Source: Alteromonas pelagimontana
GTDB taxonomy: Bacteria > Pseudomonadota > Gammaproteobacteria > Enterobacterales > Alteromonadaceae
Length of the DNA: 64,000 nt
Direction: 5' to 3'
Assembly: GCF_002499975.2 (NCBI RefSeq)
Contig: NZ_CP052766.1
Coordinates: 3,410,001-3,474,000 of the forward strand
Under the pieces are notes generated by a model. That model did not search any database, had not been told where the DNA came from, and saw only the letters and a program-made list of their open reading frames with translations. The position numbers and the translations under genes are program-made. Positions 1-9,459 of the stretch are shown piece after piece; position 1 is the first letter of the stretch, and each line of letters starts with the position of its first letter.

Positions 1-561
1 AGCGCAAAGACGGAATTTGATATCTTCAACAAACTGCAGGCGGGCATTGCGTTCCAAACGCTTCGCATGAAAAGATAAGTGCCGCCTGGCTTGCCTTTTA
101 TCTTTTAAAGACAGCCACTTCTCACCTGGCACGCCCAACGTCCCTACCTCAAGCTCAGTACATAACGAAGCCTGCACAGCCGTTGCAATTTGCGCATCCC
201 ACGGCAAATCTTTACCTTCCACCAAATCAGTGATGACAAACAAAGTAGGTTTGGCATTATGTGCAAGCAATACAGGAATAAGCTGTTGAGTTTGGTCTTC
301 GTAGCCATCGTCCACTGTAAAACACACGTAGTTCTTCGATGGATTTAAAAAGGTAGATGGAGACAGCAGTTCATCAATGCTGATAAATTCGCAATGATGC
401 TTCTTTAGCAGTTTCATGAATCTGGTAAGCATGGACAAATCCACCCCGTTTAAACCATGGTTACCTTGAGGGCGATGCAGGGTAAAGATGCAGACATGTT
501 GACTGAGCGTTTTGTTAAGAAGCCAGTTAAGTCCACGACTTAAAAAAAGCGAATGTATCAA
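1..561 (-). CDS. Polysaccharide deacetylase family protein, 3' end outside window
   Basis: The first 187 residues of a minus-strand protein are present and the frame stays open to base 1. Residues 81-90 read FTVDDGYEDQ, the metal-binding TFDDG motif of NodB-type carbohydrate esterase family 4 deacetylases, followed by a beta strand PTLFVI typical of the barrel. The family removes N- or O-acetyl groups from sugars. No ATG lies in frame near the 5' end; a TTG at 559-561 preceded by GGAAG at good spacing is the best start. It is divergent from the XrtA-type deacetylase at 1076 across a 514-bp gap, which fits a role in exopolysaccharide modification. Function at family level is confident; substrate is unknown. 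Confidence 0.75.
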   Translation of the reverse strand, partial: MIHSLFLSRGLNWLLNKTLSQHVCIFTLHRPQGNHGLNGVDLSMLTRFMKLLKKHHCEFISIDELLSPSTFLNPSKNYVCFTVDDGYEDQTQQLIPVLLAHNAKPTLFVITDLVEGKDLPWDAQIATAVQASLCTELEVGTLGVPGEKWLSLKDKRQARRHLSFHAKRLERNARLQFVEDIKFRLCA

Positions 562-1075
562 TTCAATCTTCCAACTACATGATTAAAGCTTGTACTGTTA
601 GCATTGCCTGCAATATTAAATATTCGATGTAGAGCGATAACTAGAATGGTACCCGCTAAGGGTACATTAATTACTACCGAAATCATCAATCAATTAATCA
701 GATTGAGCCGTTCAATCTTTTTGCATATAAAGCGTAAGACTATACTGATAAAGTAGCGCCCAAGCAGCACAGAGAATTAATGTACAATTTTCTAAAACAT
801 TTAGCGAAACGTCCACCGGCTCTCAGGTGATATTAAATGCTATATTAGTAGCAACCTGTTATAGGTAACGCGCACAGGAATTCAAACGTACCATAATACC
901 GGCAGTAAGCATATATATTTCCTTTTGGCCCTGGAGCTATTACAATGTGCCGGTGATAGAAGGAATTAGGCGGTTGAGAGTAGATCCTGTTCTGCTGCTA
1001 ACGGCTATAAGTAATGGGTACAACGATGGCGTTTTGCTATCAATAGATGTAAGCACTGAGTGTAAAGTAGGAATT
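562..1075. other. Divergent intergenic region, 514 bp
   Basis: This gap lies between two divergently transcribed deacetylase genes, so it should hold both promoters. It is AT-rich and has no convincing gene. A TATACT hexamer near 739 could be a -10 element but its -35 is poor, and I could not fix a start point. An open frame from 947 continues into the gene at 1076, but it lacks a ribosome binding site and the family does not have this extension. Confidence 0.5.
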
Positions 1076-1945
1076 ATGGCAAACATAAACGCGATGACGG
1101 TTGATCTGGAGGAATACTTTCAGGTCGAAGCATTCGCAGACGATATTTCTGTAAATGACTGGTCGAAGTACGAGTCTCGACTGGCTATTCAGATGGACAA
1201 GCTGCTAGGCGTGTTTGCTGATACCGATGTAAAAGCGACTTTCTTTACCTTGGGCTGGATTGCCAAGGCCCATCCTGAGCTGCTGAAGCGTATTGTCGCC
1301 GAAGGGCACGAAATTGCCAGTCACGGTTACATGCATCAGCACCTTTCCAAGCAGAATGCTGACGTATTTTTCGAAGACATTACCAAAGCAAAAGCCTTGT
1401 TAGAAGACATAGTAGGTATGCCTGTAAAAGGTTATCGTGCACCGTGTTTCTCAATTAGTGCCGATAACGACTGGGCGCACGACTTAATTGCCAAAGCCGG
1501 TTACGAATACAGCTCCAGCAGCTATCCGATTAATCACGATTTATATGGTGTGCCCAAAGCACCGCGTGATGCTTATCGGTTGGAAAATGGGCTTCTGGAA
1601 ATTCCTGTTACCACCGCGGTATGGCACAACCGGGTGTTTCCAGCCGGAGGTGGTGGATATTTCAGGCTACTACCCTTTGCCGTGTTTGATTTTTTGTTCG
1701 GAAAAGGGCAGGAAAATCGTATTGCCAATTTTTACACGCATCCCTGGGAGTTTGACCCGGAGCAACCTCGCATTGAAAGTAACTTCAAATCGAAGTTTCG
1801 GCATCATGTAAACCAGAAATCGGCGCTCACGAAACTTACGAAATTGTGTAGTAAGTATAATTGGACAACGATGGCCGACGCCTATCTGGATAAAGAGCAT
1901 CCGACGCTTGGTAACTGGCCAAGTGTAGCGAACGGCGACTACTGA
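1076..1945 (+). CDS. XrtA system polysaccharide deacetylase (NodB domain plus DUF3473)
   Basis: This 289-residue protein is the deacetylase type found with exosortase A loci. It begins with the family signature MTVDLEEYFQVEAF near residues 7-20, where the Asp belongs to the metal site. It has HGYMH at 83-87 (metal-binding histidines), RAPCFS at 121-126, and a C-terminal DUF3473 part with a Gly-rich GGGGYFR stretch and an HPWEFD motif. The family acts on exopolysaccharide made or exported with the XrtA system. I chose ATG 1076 because AGGA sits 6 bp upstream and the protein then begins as its relatives do; an in-frame start at 947 would add 43 unrelated residues. It overlaps the converging gene at 1939 by 7 bp. 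Confidence 0.9.
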   Translation: MANINAMTVDLEEYFQVEAFADDISVNDWSKYESRLAIQMDKLLGVFADTDVKATFFTLGWIAKAHPELLKRIVAEGHEIASHGYMHQHLSKQNADVFFEDITKAKALLEDIVGMPVKGYRAPCFSISADNDWAHDLIAKAGYEYSSSSYPINHDLYGVPKAPRDAYRLENGLLEIPVTTAVWHNRVFPAGGGGYFRLLPFAVFDFLFGKGQENRIANFYTHPWEFDPEQPRIESNFKSKFRHHVNQKSALTKLTKLCSKYNWTTMADAYLDKEHPTLGNWPSVANGDY

Positions 1946-2973
1946 TTCCTGCTAAGCCACATCCGGTAAATAAAGGGTTTAACGATATTAAGTCCTTTTG
2001 CCGGATGGCAGAATATGCCACATTTTGGCTCCTGCACATTCCCCCAATCGGCTTTATAATCTTCATCACCGCGTAAATAATCAATGCAAGTAACGCCAAG
2101 CGCGTTCATGTGCTGAATGATTTCATTGAGCATAATAATACCGGGTGAATGGCTACGTCCCACCTCAGAGGTGACAGGAACGTAGTACATTAACGTGCCA
2201 TTATAAATAAACCCAAGGTGCCCGGCGATAAACTCCCCGTCTTGCTTGATGCACGCCAGGTGCAGCGAAGAGCGGTAAACAGCGAAGAGCGCCTGCACGC
2301 AATCACGGCTTTCGCGTCTGGTAAGCGCGTTGTCGCCGTAGCGCCGGGCGCTGCTATCCAGGATCCAGTCGATAAGGGCAGCATCGTATTCATGAGACCA
2401 GTGTATGGAAACATTGCCTGGTTCCTGCAGCTTACGCTGCCGGCGGCGAGCTTCTCTTAATACCTTGGCTTTCAGTTTTTCTCGGGAAACATCATATTGA
2501 GTATGTTGCCAGTGCTGATAATAGCTAACCTTGCTGTATTTTCCTAAACTAGATATACCTGTACTTTGGCTGCTTAGCGCTTCAAACAGCTGTGCGTCAG
2601 GGTAGGGGATCAGCAAGGGAAATTGCTGAAACTGCTTAAAGGCAGGCAACGAAAACATGGCGTTAAGGCAGTCTTTAATTTCTACCTTACTGTCAACCAG
2701 CATACATTGGTAATCGGTAAAACGTTCGCAAAGATGCGTTAACACTGGCAAGGAAAGCTTTTTCGAAAGAGGTTTCTGCACCAGCGGCAAAATAGCAATG
2801 CAGGAAGCCTCAGACCATACGCTAAGCACGATAGGTTGTTGTCGAAAGGCAGCCTGCACCTTACACCATTCAAAGCGAATGAAGGGTATGGCATTAACCC
2901 TTTCTTCCAACGCTTTCCACGGCTGTTCCAGCGTCAAAAAAGCGTTGTATCCGATATCCAGTCTGGCTTTCAT
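1939..2973 (-). CDS. GNAT-fold acyltransferase, CelD/BcsL-like
   Basis: This 344-residue protein has the C-terminal acetyltransferase fold of the CelD/FemAB-like (Acetyltransf_6) family. A conserved run of DYLRGDEDYKADWG lies near the end, and a preceding segment with GEFIAGHLGF forms the core strands. Members are found in polysaccharide and cellulose loci and probably acylate sugars or amino-sugar precursors in the cytoplasm; the actual substrate is unknown. It is the last gene of a minus-strand run beginning at 6661. ATG 2973 leaves a 7-bp gap after the upstream gene; a TTG at 3012 would overlap it by 32 bp and has no clear ribosome site. Confidence 0.75.
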   Translation of the reverse strand: MKARLDIGYNAFLTLEQPWKALEERVNAIPFIRFEWCKVQAAFRQQPIVLSVWSEASCIAILPLVQKPLSKKLSLPVLTHLCERFTDYQCMLVDSKVEIKDCLNAMFSLPAFKQFQQFPLLIPYPDAQLFEALSSQSTGISSLGKYSKVSYYQHWQHTQYDVSREKLKAKVLREARRRQRKLQEPGNVSIHWSHEYDAALIDWILDSSARRYGDNALTRRESRDCVQALFAVYRSSLHLACIKQDGEFIAGHLGFIYNGTLMYYVPVTSEVGRSHSPGIIMLNEIIQHMNALGVTCIDYLRGDEDYKADWGNVQEPKCGIFCHPAKGLNIVKPFIYRMWLSRNQ

Positions 2974-2980
2974 CGGTTTC

Positions 2981-4276
2981 TCACGGCAACTGACGGGAGA
3001 GGAACGGCCCAATTCGCTTGGTTAGCCATACCGGCAAACGCTGCCACACGTTAATCGCCAACTTAAATTTCGGATTGTCAGGATTAAGTGACGATTCACT
3101 TTCCTCTTCTTGCGCAAAAGAATACCAATAGTGCTGAAAAGGCCGCGCGCCCCATTGCTTTTTGAAGCGATAGGTACCCGCATCTTTGGTGGAGCGTCCA
3201 AAGTCGAACCATTCGACTTTCTGCGTAATCGCAAATTTCAAAATGTTGTCATACATCCACATATTGATATTCATTTTGTTCACGTCGCGCACGGTGGAGG
3301 CCCAGGGAATTTCCATCATGTTACGATGGGTAGTGAGAAACCCGGTACCCACGGGCTTGCCGTCAATGTACACCATGGCAATATGGATATTGTGCCTAAG
3401 CTCATTGCATAGAGCTTCGAAAAAATCGATGCCGTTTACCGGTGTCCCCAGGTCGCGCATATTTCTGGCAAATACAGCATAAAAATCTTTCAGTAACTCG
3501 CTACCGCCAACCTTAAATGTCGGCTGATTTTCTTCTGCTTTTTTAACCTGCGCTCGCACTTTTGCACCCAACTCTTCGTCGAGTTTTTCAGAAGAGGTCG
3601 GCAACTGCCGCAGCATACTGACTTTTTTTAAGGATGCTGGCAGCGGCGTCTTTACGGTGGTGCGAATTTCCACGTACTTATCGTCGCCACTCTGCGCTTT
3701 TTTCTTACACGCTTGCAGCAGCGCTTCAAACACGTCGCGATATCCTGTTAACGGGCCGCCGTAATTAAAAAAGGGCTGTGACACCGTGAACTTGCCGAAC
3801 ACTGGCGTCGCTAAGGTAACAAAAGGAAGACCGCCGACAATCTCGCCAGCACGATTAACCGCCACAATCAATTCCCGGTGGGTGTAGGGCTGGGTGCCAT
3901 AAAACTGCCAGATTGCTCTGCTGTGATAAAGCGAATCGTTAGCGCTGGCATCGACAAACGCCCACCACGAAGATAAATCATCAGAAGCAGTTAACGTGTT
4001 GAGAGTGATGCTTTCACCGTACGTATTTTGTGGCTGATTAAACTGGCTTGGCGGCAGCACCTTGCGAACGGAAGTTGGAGAAGGTTCCTGCTGCTGGTTT
4101 AAACAATCTTTCAGCGCGCTTTCCAGCGTCTTTACCTCGGTGCTCACTTCCTGCATTGCAGCAATCAACGCCGCATGTTCCTCGGTGCCGCTTTCTACAC
4201 TTTTAAATTGTCGCGCAATGCGGCCTTTTTGTTCTTTTAAACCTTTTAACTGAGATTTTATCTCTTCTATATTCAT
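2981..4276 (-). CDS. FemAB family protein, XrtA/PEP-CTERM system-associated
   Basis: A 431-residue protein with a charged, probably coiled-coil N-terminus (about residues 1-65) followed by a double GNAT (FemAB-like) fold. The C-terminal motif FDFGRSTKDAGTYRFKKQWG is the hallmark of the FemAB subfamily restricted to exosortase A genomes, and FYAVFARNMRDLGTPV lies before it. FemAB proteins transfer aminoacyl groups to lipid-linked peptide or sugar; what this subfamily transfers is not established. The coiled-coil extension is longer than in usual members (about 330-350 residues). ATG 4276 is preferred, leaving a 25-bp gap from the upstream aminotransferase; a farther start at 4324 would overlap it. 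Confidence 0.85.
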   Translation of the reverse strand: MNIEEIKSQLKGLKEQKGRIARQFKSVESGTEEHAALIAAMQEVSTEVKTLESALKDCLNQQQEPSPTSVRKVLPPSQFNQPQNTYGESITLNTLTASDDLSSWWAFVDASANDSLYHSRAIWQFYGTQPYTHRELIVAVNRAGEIVGGLPFVTLATPVFGKFTVSQPFFNYGGPLTGYRDVFEALLQACKKKAQSGDDKYVEIRTTVKTPLPASLKKVSMLRQLPTSSEKLDEELGAKVRAQVKKAEENQPTFKVGGSELLKDFYAVFARNMRDLGTPVNGIDFFEALCNELRHNIHIAMVYIDGKPVGTGFLTTHRNMMEIPWASTVRDVNKMNINMWMYDNILKFAITQKVEWFDFGRSTKDAGTYRFKKQWGARPFQHYWYSFAQEEESESSLNPDNPKFKLAINVWQRLPVWLTKRIGPFLSRQLP

Positions 4277-4301
4277 TTCACTTGCTCTTTGGGCAGTGTA
4301 G

Positions 4302-5516
4302 TCACACCTGCGGATACGCAACAATATTGTGTCGCAGGCTGTCCAGTATCTGAATCATTTTGCGTACATGACGTGGTTTTACGCCCGGATGTACCGGCAG
4401 GGTTAGCAGACAATCGGCTATCACTCCACTCACCGGGGTACCAAAAGGGCACTCAGCTAACGCCGCGATTCCGTCTATATCGTGCAGAGGCGTAGCGTAC
4501 ATGGGCGACGCGCCTAATCCCGCAGCGTTAAGTTTCTTCAGTAGTTCGTCTCTGGCCGCCCGATTGGCTGCTAATACGGGTAAACGCAGTAAGCGCTTAT
4601 TTACGGTTTGCTCGGGCCACGCAGGCGTAGTGGCGTTAACCAGTTGCTGTTGTGCATTCATACTTCCTGACAAATACGCATGAACACTTGGCGGCACCAG
4701 CACGGTTTTAAACCCTGCCATTTTAGTAATGCTATCTAGCGGGTGATACACCGTCTGCCCTAAAGTAAGTCCAGGAATTCGGATAAGGGCCCCGTAGCAT
4801 AGTGGCTGGCAAAGCCCGTTGAACAACCGGGCTTTGATGCGATAGGCGTTATCATTGTTATCGTTTGATTGCGCCAGGGTGTCGATATTATCAAACCAGC
4901 TTGCGTAGCGGTGATGCCAGGCGGCAAGCCCGCCGCCAAGCAAATTAACCGGTTTTCCGCGACCAAACGAGGTAATAAAAAAATCAGCTTGCCGGGTTTG
5001 CTCCGGCAGAACGTACTCGGCCGATGCAGAATCAACAAGCGCCACAAGGTTTCTGCTGCGATCTTCCGCGTTTTCCGGCTCAGGAAACCACTGAGCATCG
5101 TCTTCTATAATTAAGGCGTCCGGCACACAATGGCGCAGGGGCAATAACGGCATGCTTATCCCAAACAGTGAAGGGCAGAGAATAACGTCCACTTCTTCTT
5201 GTAAATTGGCAAGTTGCGATAAATCGTACTGATAGCTGCTGGCATCAAAATCAATAATGACAGGCGTAGCATTGGCGTACAGACATGCAGCCACTAAATC
5301 TGGGCAGGCGTAACCGGGAATCACTACATTCAAGTTTCTTGCCGCCGTCTTTTCAGCAGCTAGATTCGTTCGAATAACCTTTAATAATAAAGCCAGCGCC
5401 GCCGTTCCCGATTCCACCAGCACATGGTTAAAATCCTGAAATTTCAACCATTGAGCGGAGCGCTGCGATTTTATACTAATAGGCGTGCCCACCGGGGGCA
5501 ACTGAGACCAGCTCAT
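4302..5516 (-). CDS. DegT/DnrJ/EryC1-like PLP-dependent aminotransferase
   Basis: This 404-residue protein looks like a fold-type I PLP enzyme of the sugar aminotransferase superfamily. Seen motifs are a substrate loop VESGTAALALLL near the N-terminus, VVIPGYACPD, the PLP-ring Asp in IIEDDAQWF, and SFGRGKPVNLLGGG, where the Lys should form the Schiff base. Such enzymes aminate keto-sugar nucleotides used for polysaccharides. It is divergent from typical DegT proteins, so it may act on a non-sugar substrate. Its ATG overlaps the stop of the glycosyltransferase upstream (ATGA), so the two are translationally coupled. Confidence 0.7.
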   Translation of the reverse strand: MSWSQLPPVGTPISIKSQRSAQWLKFQDFNHVLVESGTAALALLLKVIRTNLAAEKTAARNLNVVIPGYACPDLVAACLYANATPVIIDFDASSYQYDLSQLANLQEEVDVILCPSLFGISMPLLPLRHCVPDALIIEDDAQWFPEPENAEDRSRNLVALVDSASAEYVLPEQTRQADFFITSFGRGKPVNLLGGGLAAWHHRYASWFDNIDTLAQSNDNNDNAYRIKARLFNGLCQPLCYGALIRIPGLTLGQTVYHPLDSITKMAGFKTVLVPPSVHAYLSGSMNAQQQLVNATTPAWPEQTVNKRLLRLPVLAANRAARDELLKKLNAAGLGASPMYATPLHDIDGIAALAECPFGTPVSGVIADCLLTLPVHPGVKPRHVRKMIQILDSLRHNIVAYPQV

Positions 5517-6661
5517 CGTGCGGAAGGTTGCCAGACCGTCATACGTTTGCCCGACAAAAACTGAATACTGGCGTCAAACAGCGCTATATTTACTTGCGTG
5601 AAGAAGTAAATAATTTTGACCCAGGAGCGTTCTCTGAACGACGGCAACCAGTGCGCCAATAGCGCTATACCGTAAAAAAGCAATTGTGCGACGTAAGCCA
5701 GCGCGTAAAAGCCGCCTTCTTCCATCATACAAAACGGCGTAACAATAAATAGCGCCAGCAATGTCCATGGCACTGTCCAACGTAGCAGCTTATGGCTTAC
5801 CACCTGAAACGCAAATGTGCCGAAAGAAAACGGGTTTAACACTTCAGGATGCCGCTCCAGCGCGGTCATTCCCCTAATCACAGTGCGTATTTTTCTCGCG
5901 TATTCTTTACTGGGATCAGCCAAATCGGTGTAGAACCCCAATACATCAGGCGCAGTCACGGCTTTATAACCTGCTCTGGCACAATTTAAAGCCGTGTTAA
6001 AATCGCTGGGAGAATGAATATCCCACTCTTTACACACTTCCACCCGGGCCGCGAAAAAAGACCCGCTTAACCCTACCAAACCGGCTAACATTGACTCCTG
6101 CTTGCGTAGCCACATTTCGTATTTTACGTAAGCCCCTTCACCTGCAACACTGCCGTCTTTGCTGATAAAGCGATCTTCACTGGAAATCGCGCCCACCTGC
6201 GGATCATCAAAGTAACGTACCAGCTTAACAATGCCATCGGGCTCAATTTTGGTCGCAACATCAGAAAACACAATAATGCCCGAATCAACCGTTTTTATGG
6301 CGGTTAGCTGCGCATTTTCCTTGCCTAAACGTTCTGCCGCACGCACCAGATGTACGTTCTTGTCGGCGTAAGATTCCACAATGGAATCTGTCGCGTCGGT
6401 AGAACTATCGGAAGCGACTACAACCTTCAGGTTTCCATCAGGATAAATGAGGGCCAGTGTATTTTCTATTTTCTCCTGAATGCGGTGCTCTTCATTGTAG
6501 GCGGTAACGATAAGCGTAACATCAGGCCACTGCTTTTCAGCGTCGTCCGCATCGTAACGACGGGGCGAGGCACTGAATTTGTTCAGTAATGTAAGAATGA
6601 CAGGATAAATAAAGTAACTGAAAACCGATAAAATCAGTAACAACCAGAATAAAAAAATCAT
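5513..6661 (-). CDS. Membrane glycosyltransferase family 2
   Basis: This 382-residue protein has an N-terminal transmembrane helix (about residues 1-22), a GT-A domain beginning VTLIVTAYNEE, a VVASDSSTDAT nucleotide-sugar segment, FSDVATKIEPDG in the place of the DxD region, and SSEDRFISKDG. Two or three hydrophobic helices follow near residues 280-350. This layout is that of processive or polyprenyl-linked exopolysaccharide glycosyltransferases acting at the inner membrane. It is the first gene of the minus-strand run 6661-1939 and is divergent from exosortase at 6867. The ribosome binding site is weak. Confidence 0.85.
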   Translation of the reverse strand: MIFLFWLLLILSVFSYFIYPVILTLLNKFSASPRRYDADDAEKQWPDVTLIVTAYNEEHRIQEKIENTLALIYPDGNLKVVVASDSSTDATDSIVESYADKNVHLVRAAERLGKENAQLTAIKTVDSGIIVFSDVATKIEPDGIVKLVRYFDDPQVGAISSEDRFISKDGSVAGEGAYVKYEMWLRKQESMLAGLVGLSGSFFAARVEVCKEWDIHSPSDFNTALNCARAGYKAVTAPDVLGFYTDLADPSKEYARKIRTVIRGMTALERHPEVLNPFSFGTFAFQVVSHKLLRWTVPWTLLALFIVTPFCMMEEGGFYALAYVAQLLFYGIALLAHWLPSFRERSWVKIIYFFTQVNIALFDASIQFLSGKRMTVWQPSAR

Positions 6662-6744
6662 ATTCGTTAATGTCTTGTTGACAACTTCATAGGCATGTAC
6701 TTTACCGTGCTAGCAGGTATATGTGCAACGGTTCTACAACAGCT

Positions 6745-6773
6745 ATTGCACATATTCATGCAATAAGTATGAT
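6745..6773 (+). promoter_or_regulatory. Candidate sigma-70 promoter with overlapping inverted repeat, upstream of xrtA
   Basis: TTGCAC at 6746-6751 and TATGAT at 6768-6773 are separated by 16 bp and resemble -35 and -10 elements. An inverted repeat ATTGCA-N8-TGCAAT (6745-6764) overlaps the -35 and spacer, a position where a repressor or activator could bind. It lies about 95 bp before the xrtA start. This is inferred from pattern only. Confidence 0.35.
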
Positions 6774-6866
6774 ATTGCAGTCTTAAGCGGGGGCTTAACG
6801 CGCACATTGGCGTGATTAGCTGCAGCAGTAAATGGAATAACGATAAAAATGAGCACAAGAGGTTTC

Positions 6867-8309
6867 ATGTCCGCTTTTCGATTCAAAGCATTACTCTGGC
6901 TGATTGCTGGTGCGGTTATCGCCGGGTTGGCTATCCCCAATACCTATATTTCTCTTCATGAATTATGGTCGAGAAACAACGAAGCCTATTCCCATGGCTA
7001 TATCTTATTGATCTTCATTGCCTATGTACTGGCAACCGATAAACGGTGGCAGAGTTTTCATGCCTCCTGGTGGCCGGTGCCGGTGGCCTTTGGTGCAGGC
7101 GCTTTCTGGTTGGCTGCCAACGCGGTGCAGGTCATCATGCTTCAGCAGATTGTATTGCCCGTACTGTTATTGTGTTTGACTGCCTCTTTAGTAGGCGTTA
7201 AAAACAGCCTGAAAGTCATTGTACCCATATTCTCGCTGTACCTCGCCATTCCTGTAATGGACGTGCTATTAACGCCATTGCAGAACCTCACCACTTATAT
7301 CAACACATTGCTTATCCAAGCTACCGGTATTGTGGCGTTTATCGACGGTTACGATATTCACATGCCATACGGCGTTATGCGTATTGCTAATGGCTGCGCT
7401 GGCTTAAACTATTTGCTGGCAGGGTTATGTCTTGGATTATTTTATGCCTATCTGAATTTGCAACGGCTATCACTGCAAATTTGGGCAGTGGTATTAATGG
7501 TGCTGTTATCACTGGTCGGCAACTGGATTCGGGTTTACCTGCTAATTCTTATCGGCTATCAGTCAGAAATGCAAAGCAGCCTGGTTTATGACCATGGCTT
7601 TTTTGGCTGGGTGATCTTTGCAGTGCTGGCGGTGTTTTATTTCCTCTATACCAAACGCCTGGAAGCCAAAGACACCGAATTTGAAGCAACATCCGCAGAG
7701 CCAGTACAACCTGTTTCTGGCAAACTGATTGCCACTACGTCACTGACGCTTATCGCTTTTCTGGTTTTACCGGTTACCTGGAAAGTCATTGAAAGTAACG
7801 CCAGTAGTCAGAAAGCAGTGACAGTTTCCTTGCCCGATACTTTCAATTACTTTACAGAATCGGAAAAAACCATTGCAAACTTCGGCGCTAACTACGAAGG
7901 CGCAGATAGTGAAAAGGTATATCAGGGGCAGATAAACGGCCGTAGCGCTACGTTGATGGTGGCTTCTTACGTTACGCAGGCGCAAGGCAAAGAACTTATT
8001 TATTATGCTAACCACCCGGCAAAAGCGCTGAACCGACGGCAATTGATAACTCTGCCCGAAGGTACGGTAAATGTTGCAGTGACAGACGGAGGAAGAGCAC
8101 TGGTAGTGTGGTTCTACCGCGTTGATGATCATGTTACCACTGACGATCTTGATACCAAGCTGGCACAACTGCTTCAGGTATTTGAAGTCCCGGTTGCAAG
8201 TGCAATCGTGTTACAAATCCGATGTAACGGCAAGTGTGACAATATCAGTCAGGATATTGAAGATAATAACGAGTGGCTTGATGCGCTGTTTTCGGTAGAA
8301 GTTAACTAA
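6867..8309 (+). CDS. xrtA: Exosortase A with C-terminal EpsI domain
   Basis: This 480-residue polytopic membrane protein is the transpeptidase-like enzyme that recognises and processes PEP-CTERM tails. The catalytic triad of the family is visible: Cys177 in RIANGCAGLNYL, Arg222 in GNWIRVYLL and His243 in YDHGFFGW. The N-terminal YSHGYILL motif is also present. After about eight membrane helices, residues from about 285 on form a periplasmic EpsI-like (DUF3485) domain, fused here rather than encoded separately. ATG 6867 has AGAGG 6 bp upstream, better than ATG 6849 (which would add six residues). Its likely substrates are the three PEP-CTERM proteins at 33.6-37.1 kb. It heads a plus-strand pair with the glycosyltransferase at 8329. 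Confidence 0.95.
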   Translation: MSAFRFKALLWLIAGAVIAGLAIPNTYISLHELWSRNNEAYSHGYILLIFIAYVLATDKRWQSFHASWWPVPVAFGAGAFWLAANAVQVIMLQQIVLPVLLLCLTASLVGVKNSLKVIVPIFSLYLAIPVMDVLLTPLQNLTTYINTLLIQATGIVAFIDGYDIHMPYGVMRIANGCAGLNYLLAGLCLGLFYAYLNLQRLSLQIWAVVLMVLLSLVGNWIRVYLLILIGYQSEMQSSLVYDHGFFGWVIFAVLAVFYFLYTKRLEAKDTEFEATSAEPVQPVSGKLIATTSLTLIAFLVLPVTWKVIESNASSQKAVTVSLPDTFNYFTESEKTIANFGANYEGADSEKVYQGQINGRSATLMVASYVTQAQGKELIYYANHPAKALNRRQLITLPEGTVNVAVTDGGRALVVWFYRVDDHVTTDDLDTKLAQLLQVFEVPVASAIVLQIRCNGKCDNISQDIEDNNEWLDALFSVEVN

Positions 8310-8328
8310 TCATGAAGACGTATCACTC

Positions 8329-9399
8329 ATGAAGATATTGCATATTGCATCTGGCGATAAATGGGCAGGGGCAGAAGTTCAGGTATGGACGCTATGCTCA
8401 CAGTTGGTGAAAAACGGCCATGACGTTAGCGCCATAGTGCTAAACGAAGGTCGGCTAGCGGAGCTGTTACGAATAGCCGGCGTCAAAGTAACGGTATATC
8501 CGGAATCTTCCACTGGCTTCAAAAGTTTGCTAGCGAAGTTCAGGCAGCATTTTAATACCTCGCGGCCAGATGTTATTCACACTCACCGCCAAAAAGAGAA
8601 TATTCTTGGTGCTATTGCCAACCGCTTATCTATCAAAGTTCCTTGTTTTCGCACTATTCATGGCGCCCCCGAATTTACGCCAAGCTGGAAGCAGCGCATA
8701 CAAATTTCTGCTGATGAGTTCTGTGGCCGCTATTTGCAGCAGGGCATTGTCTCGGTCTCGGAAGATCTCACCCGCAAACTCAGCGACACTTATCCACGGA
8801 AAAAAATTCATACGATTGATAATGGCATTGATGTCGAACAGGTAAAGGCTGATGCCGAAAGTGCACAAATACCGCCGCTACCCGCCGATGTAATTCATAT
8901 CGGTTTTGTGGGCCGGATTGAGCCGGTAAAGCGGGTGGATCTGTTCCTGGAAACAGCAAAAATTTTGCTGTCAGAGCACAGCCAACATCATCAGTTTCAC
9001 TTTCATATTTTCGGCGATGGCGCGCAGCGCCAGCATTATCAACAAATCGCTGAAAATACCGGAATAAGCCAGCATGTTACTTTTTATGGCCACACTGACC
9101 TCGTTCGTGGCTGGATAAGTAAAATGACCCTGCTGTTGATGCCTTCTGATCACGAAGGACTGCCAATGACAGCGCTGGAGAGCCTGGCTTTGGGCGTACC
9201 CATGGTGGCTCACGCCACCGGTGGGTTGATTCCGTTGTTAAACGAGGGGCAGGGCAGTGGGCTGGTAGAGCATCATGAAGCGAAGGCTTATACTAATGGG
9301 GTGCTTAAAGTACTCTCACTAAATCCTTATGTTAATCTTCCTCTGAAGTTCCTTGCTTCGGAAAATGCGAAAAAACTTGAAGCGCTATATCGCCGCTAG
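8329..9399 (+). CDS. Glycosyltransferase family 4
   Basis: A 356-residue GT-B fold retaining glycosyltransferase. The N-terminal acceptor domain opens with ILHIASGDKWAGAEVQV, and the C-terminal domain carries VGRIEPVKRVDLFLE and the sugar-nucleotide E-x7-E motif in EGLPMTALESLALGVP. It follows xrtA by 19 bp and is probably co-transcribed, as glycosyltransferases often are in exosortase A loci. It adds a sugar to a lipid-linked exopolysaccharide intermediate in the cytoplasm; donor and acceptor are unknown. A hairpin formed by AGCTTCG and CGAAGCT just after the stop may end transcription. Confidence 0.88.
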   Translation: MKILHIASGDKWAGAEVQVWTLCSQLVKNGHDVSAIVLNEGRLAELLRIAGVKVTVYPESSTGFKSLLAKFRQHFNTSRPDVIHTHRQKENILGAIANRLSIKVPCFRTIHGAPEFTPSWKQRIQISADEFCGRYLQQGIVSVSEDLTRKLSDTYPRKKIHTIDNGIDVEQVKADAESAQIPPLPADVIHIGFVGRIEPVKRVDLFLETAKILLSEHSQHHQFHFHIFGDGAQRQHYQQIAENTGISQHVTFYGHTDLVRGWISKMTLLLMPSDHEGLPMTALESLALGVPMVAHATGGLIPLLNEGQGSGLVEHHEAKAYTNGVLKVLSLNPYVNLPLKFLASENAKKLEALYRR

Positions 9400-9459
9400 G
9401 TTTATCCTCTAAAGCTTCGCGAAACTATACCGCCTGTTTCTACGAAGCTCAAAATGCCA

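Noticed and set aside
6808..6824. Sigma-54-like TGG...TGC upstream of xrtA
   Set aside because: The GG to GC offset is 13 bases instead of 12, and the -24 half is TGGCGT.
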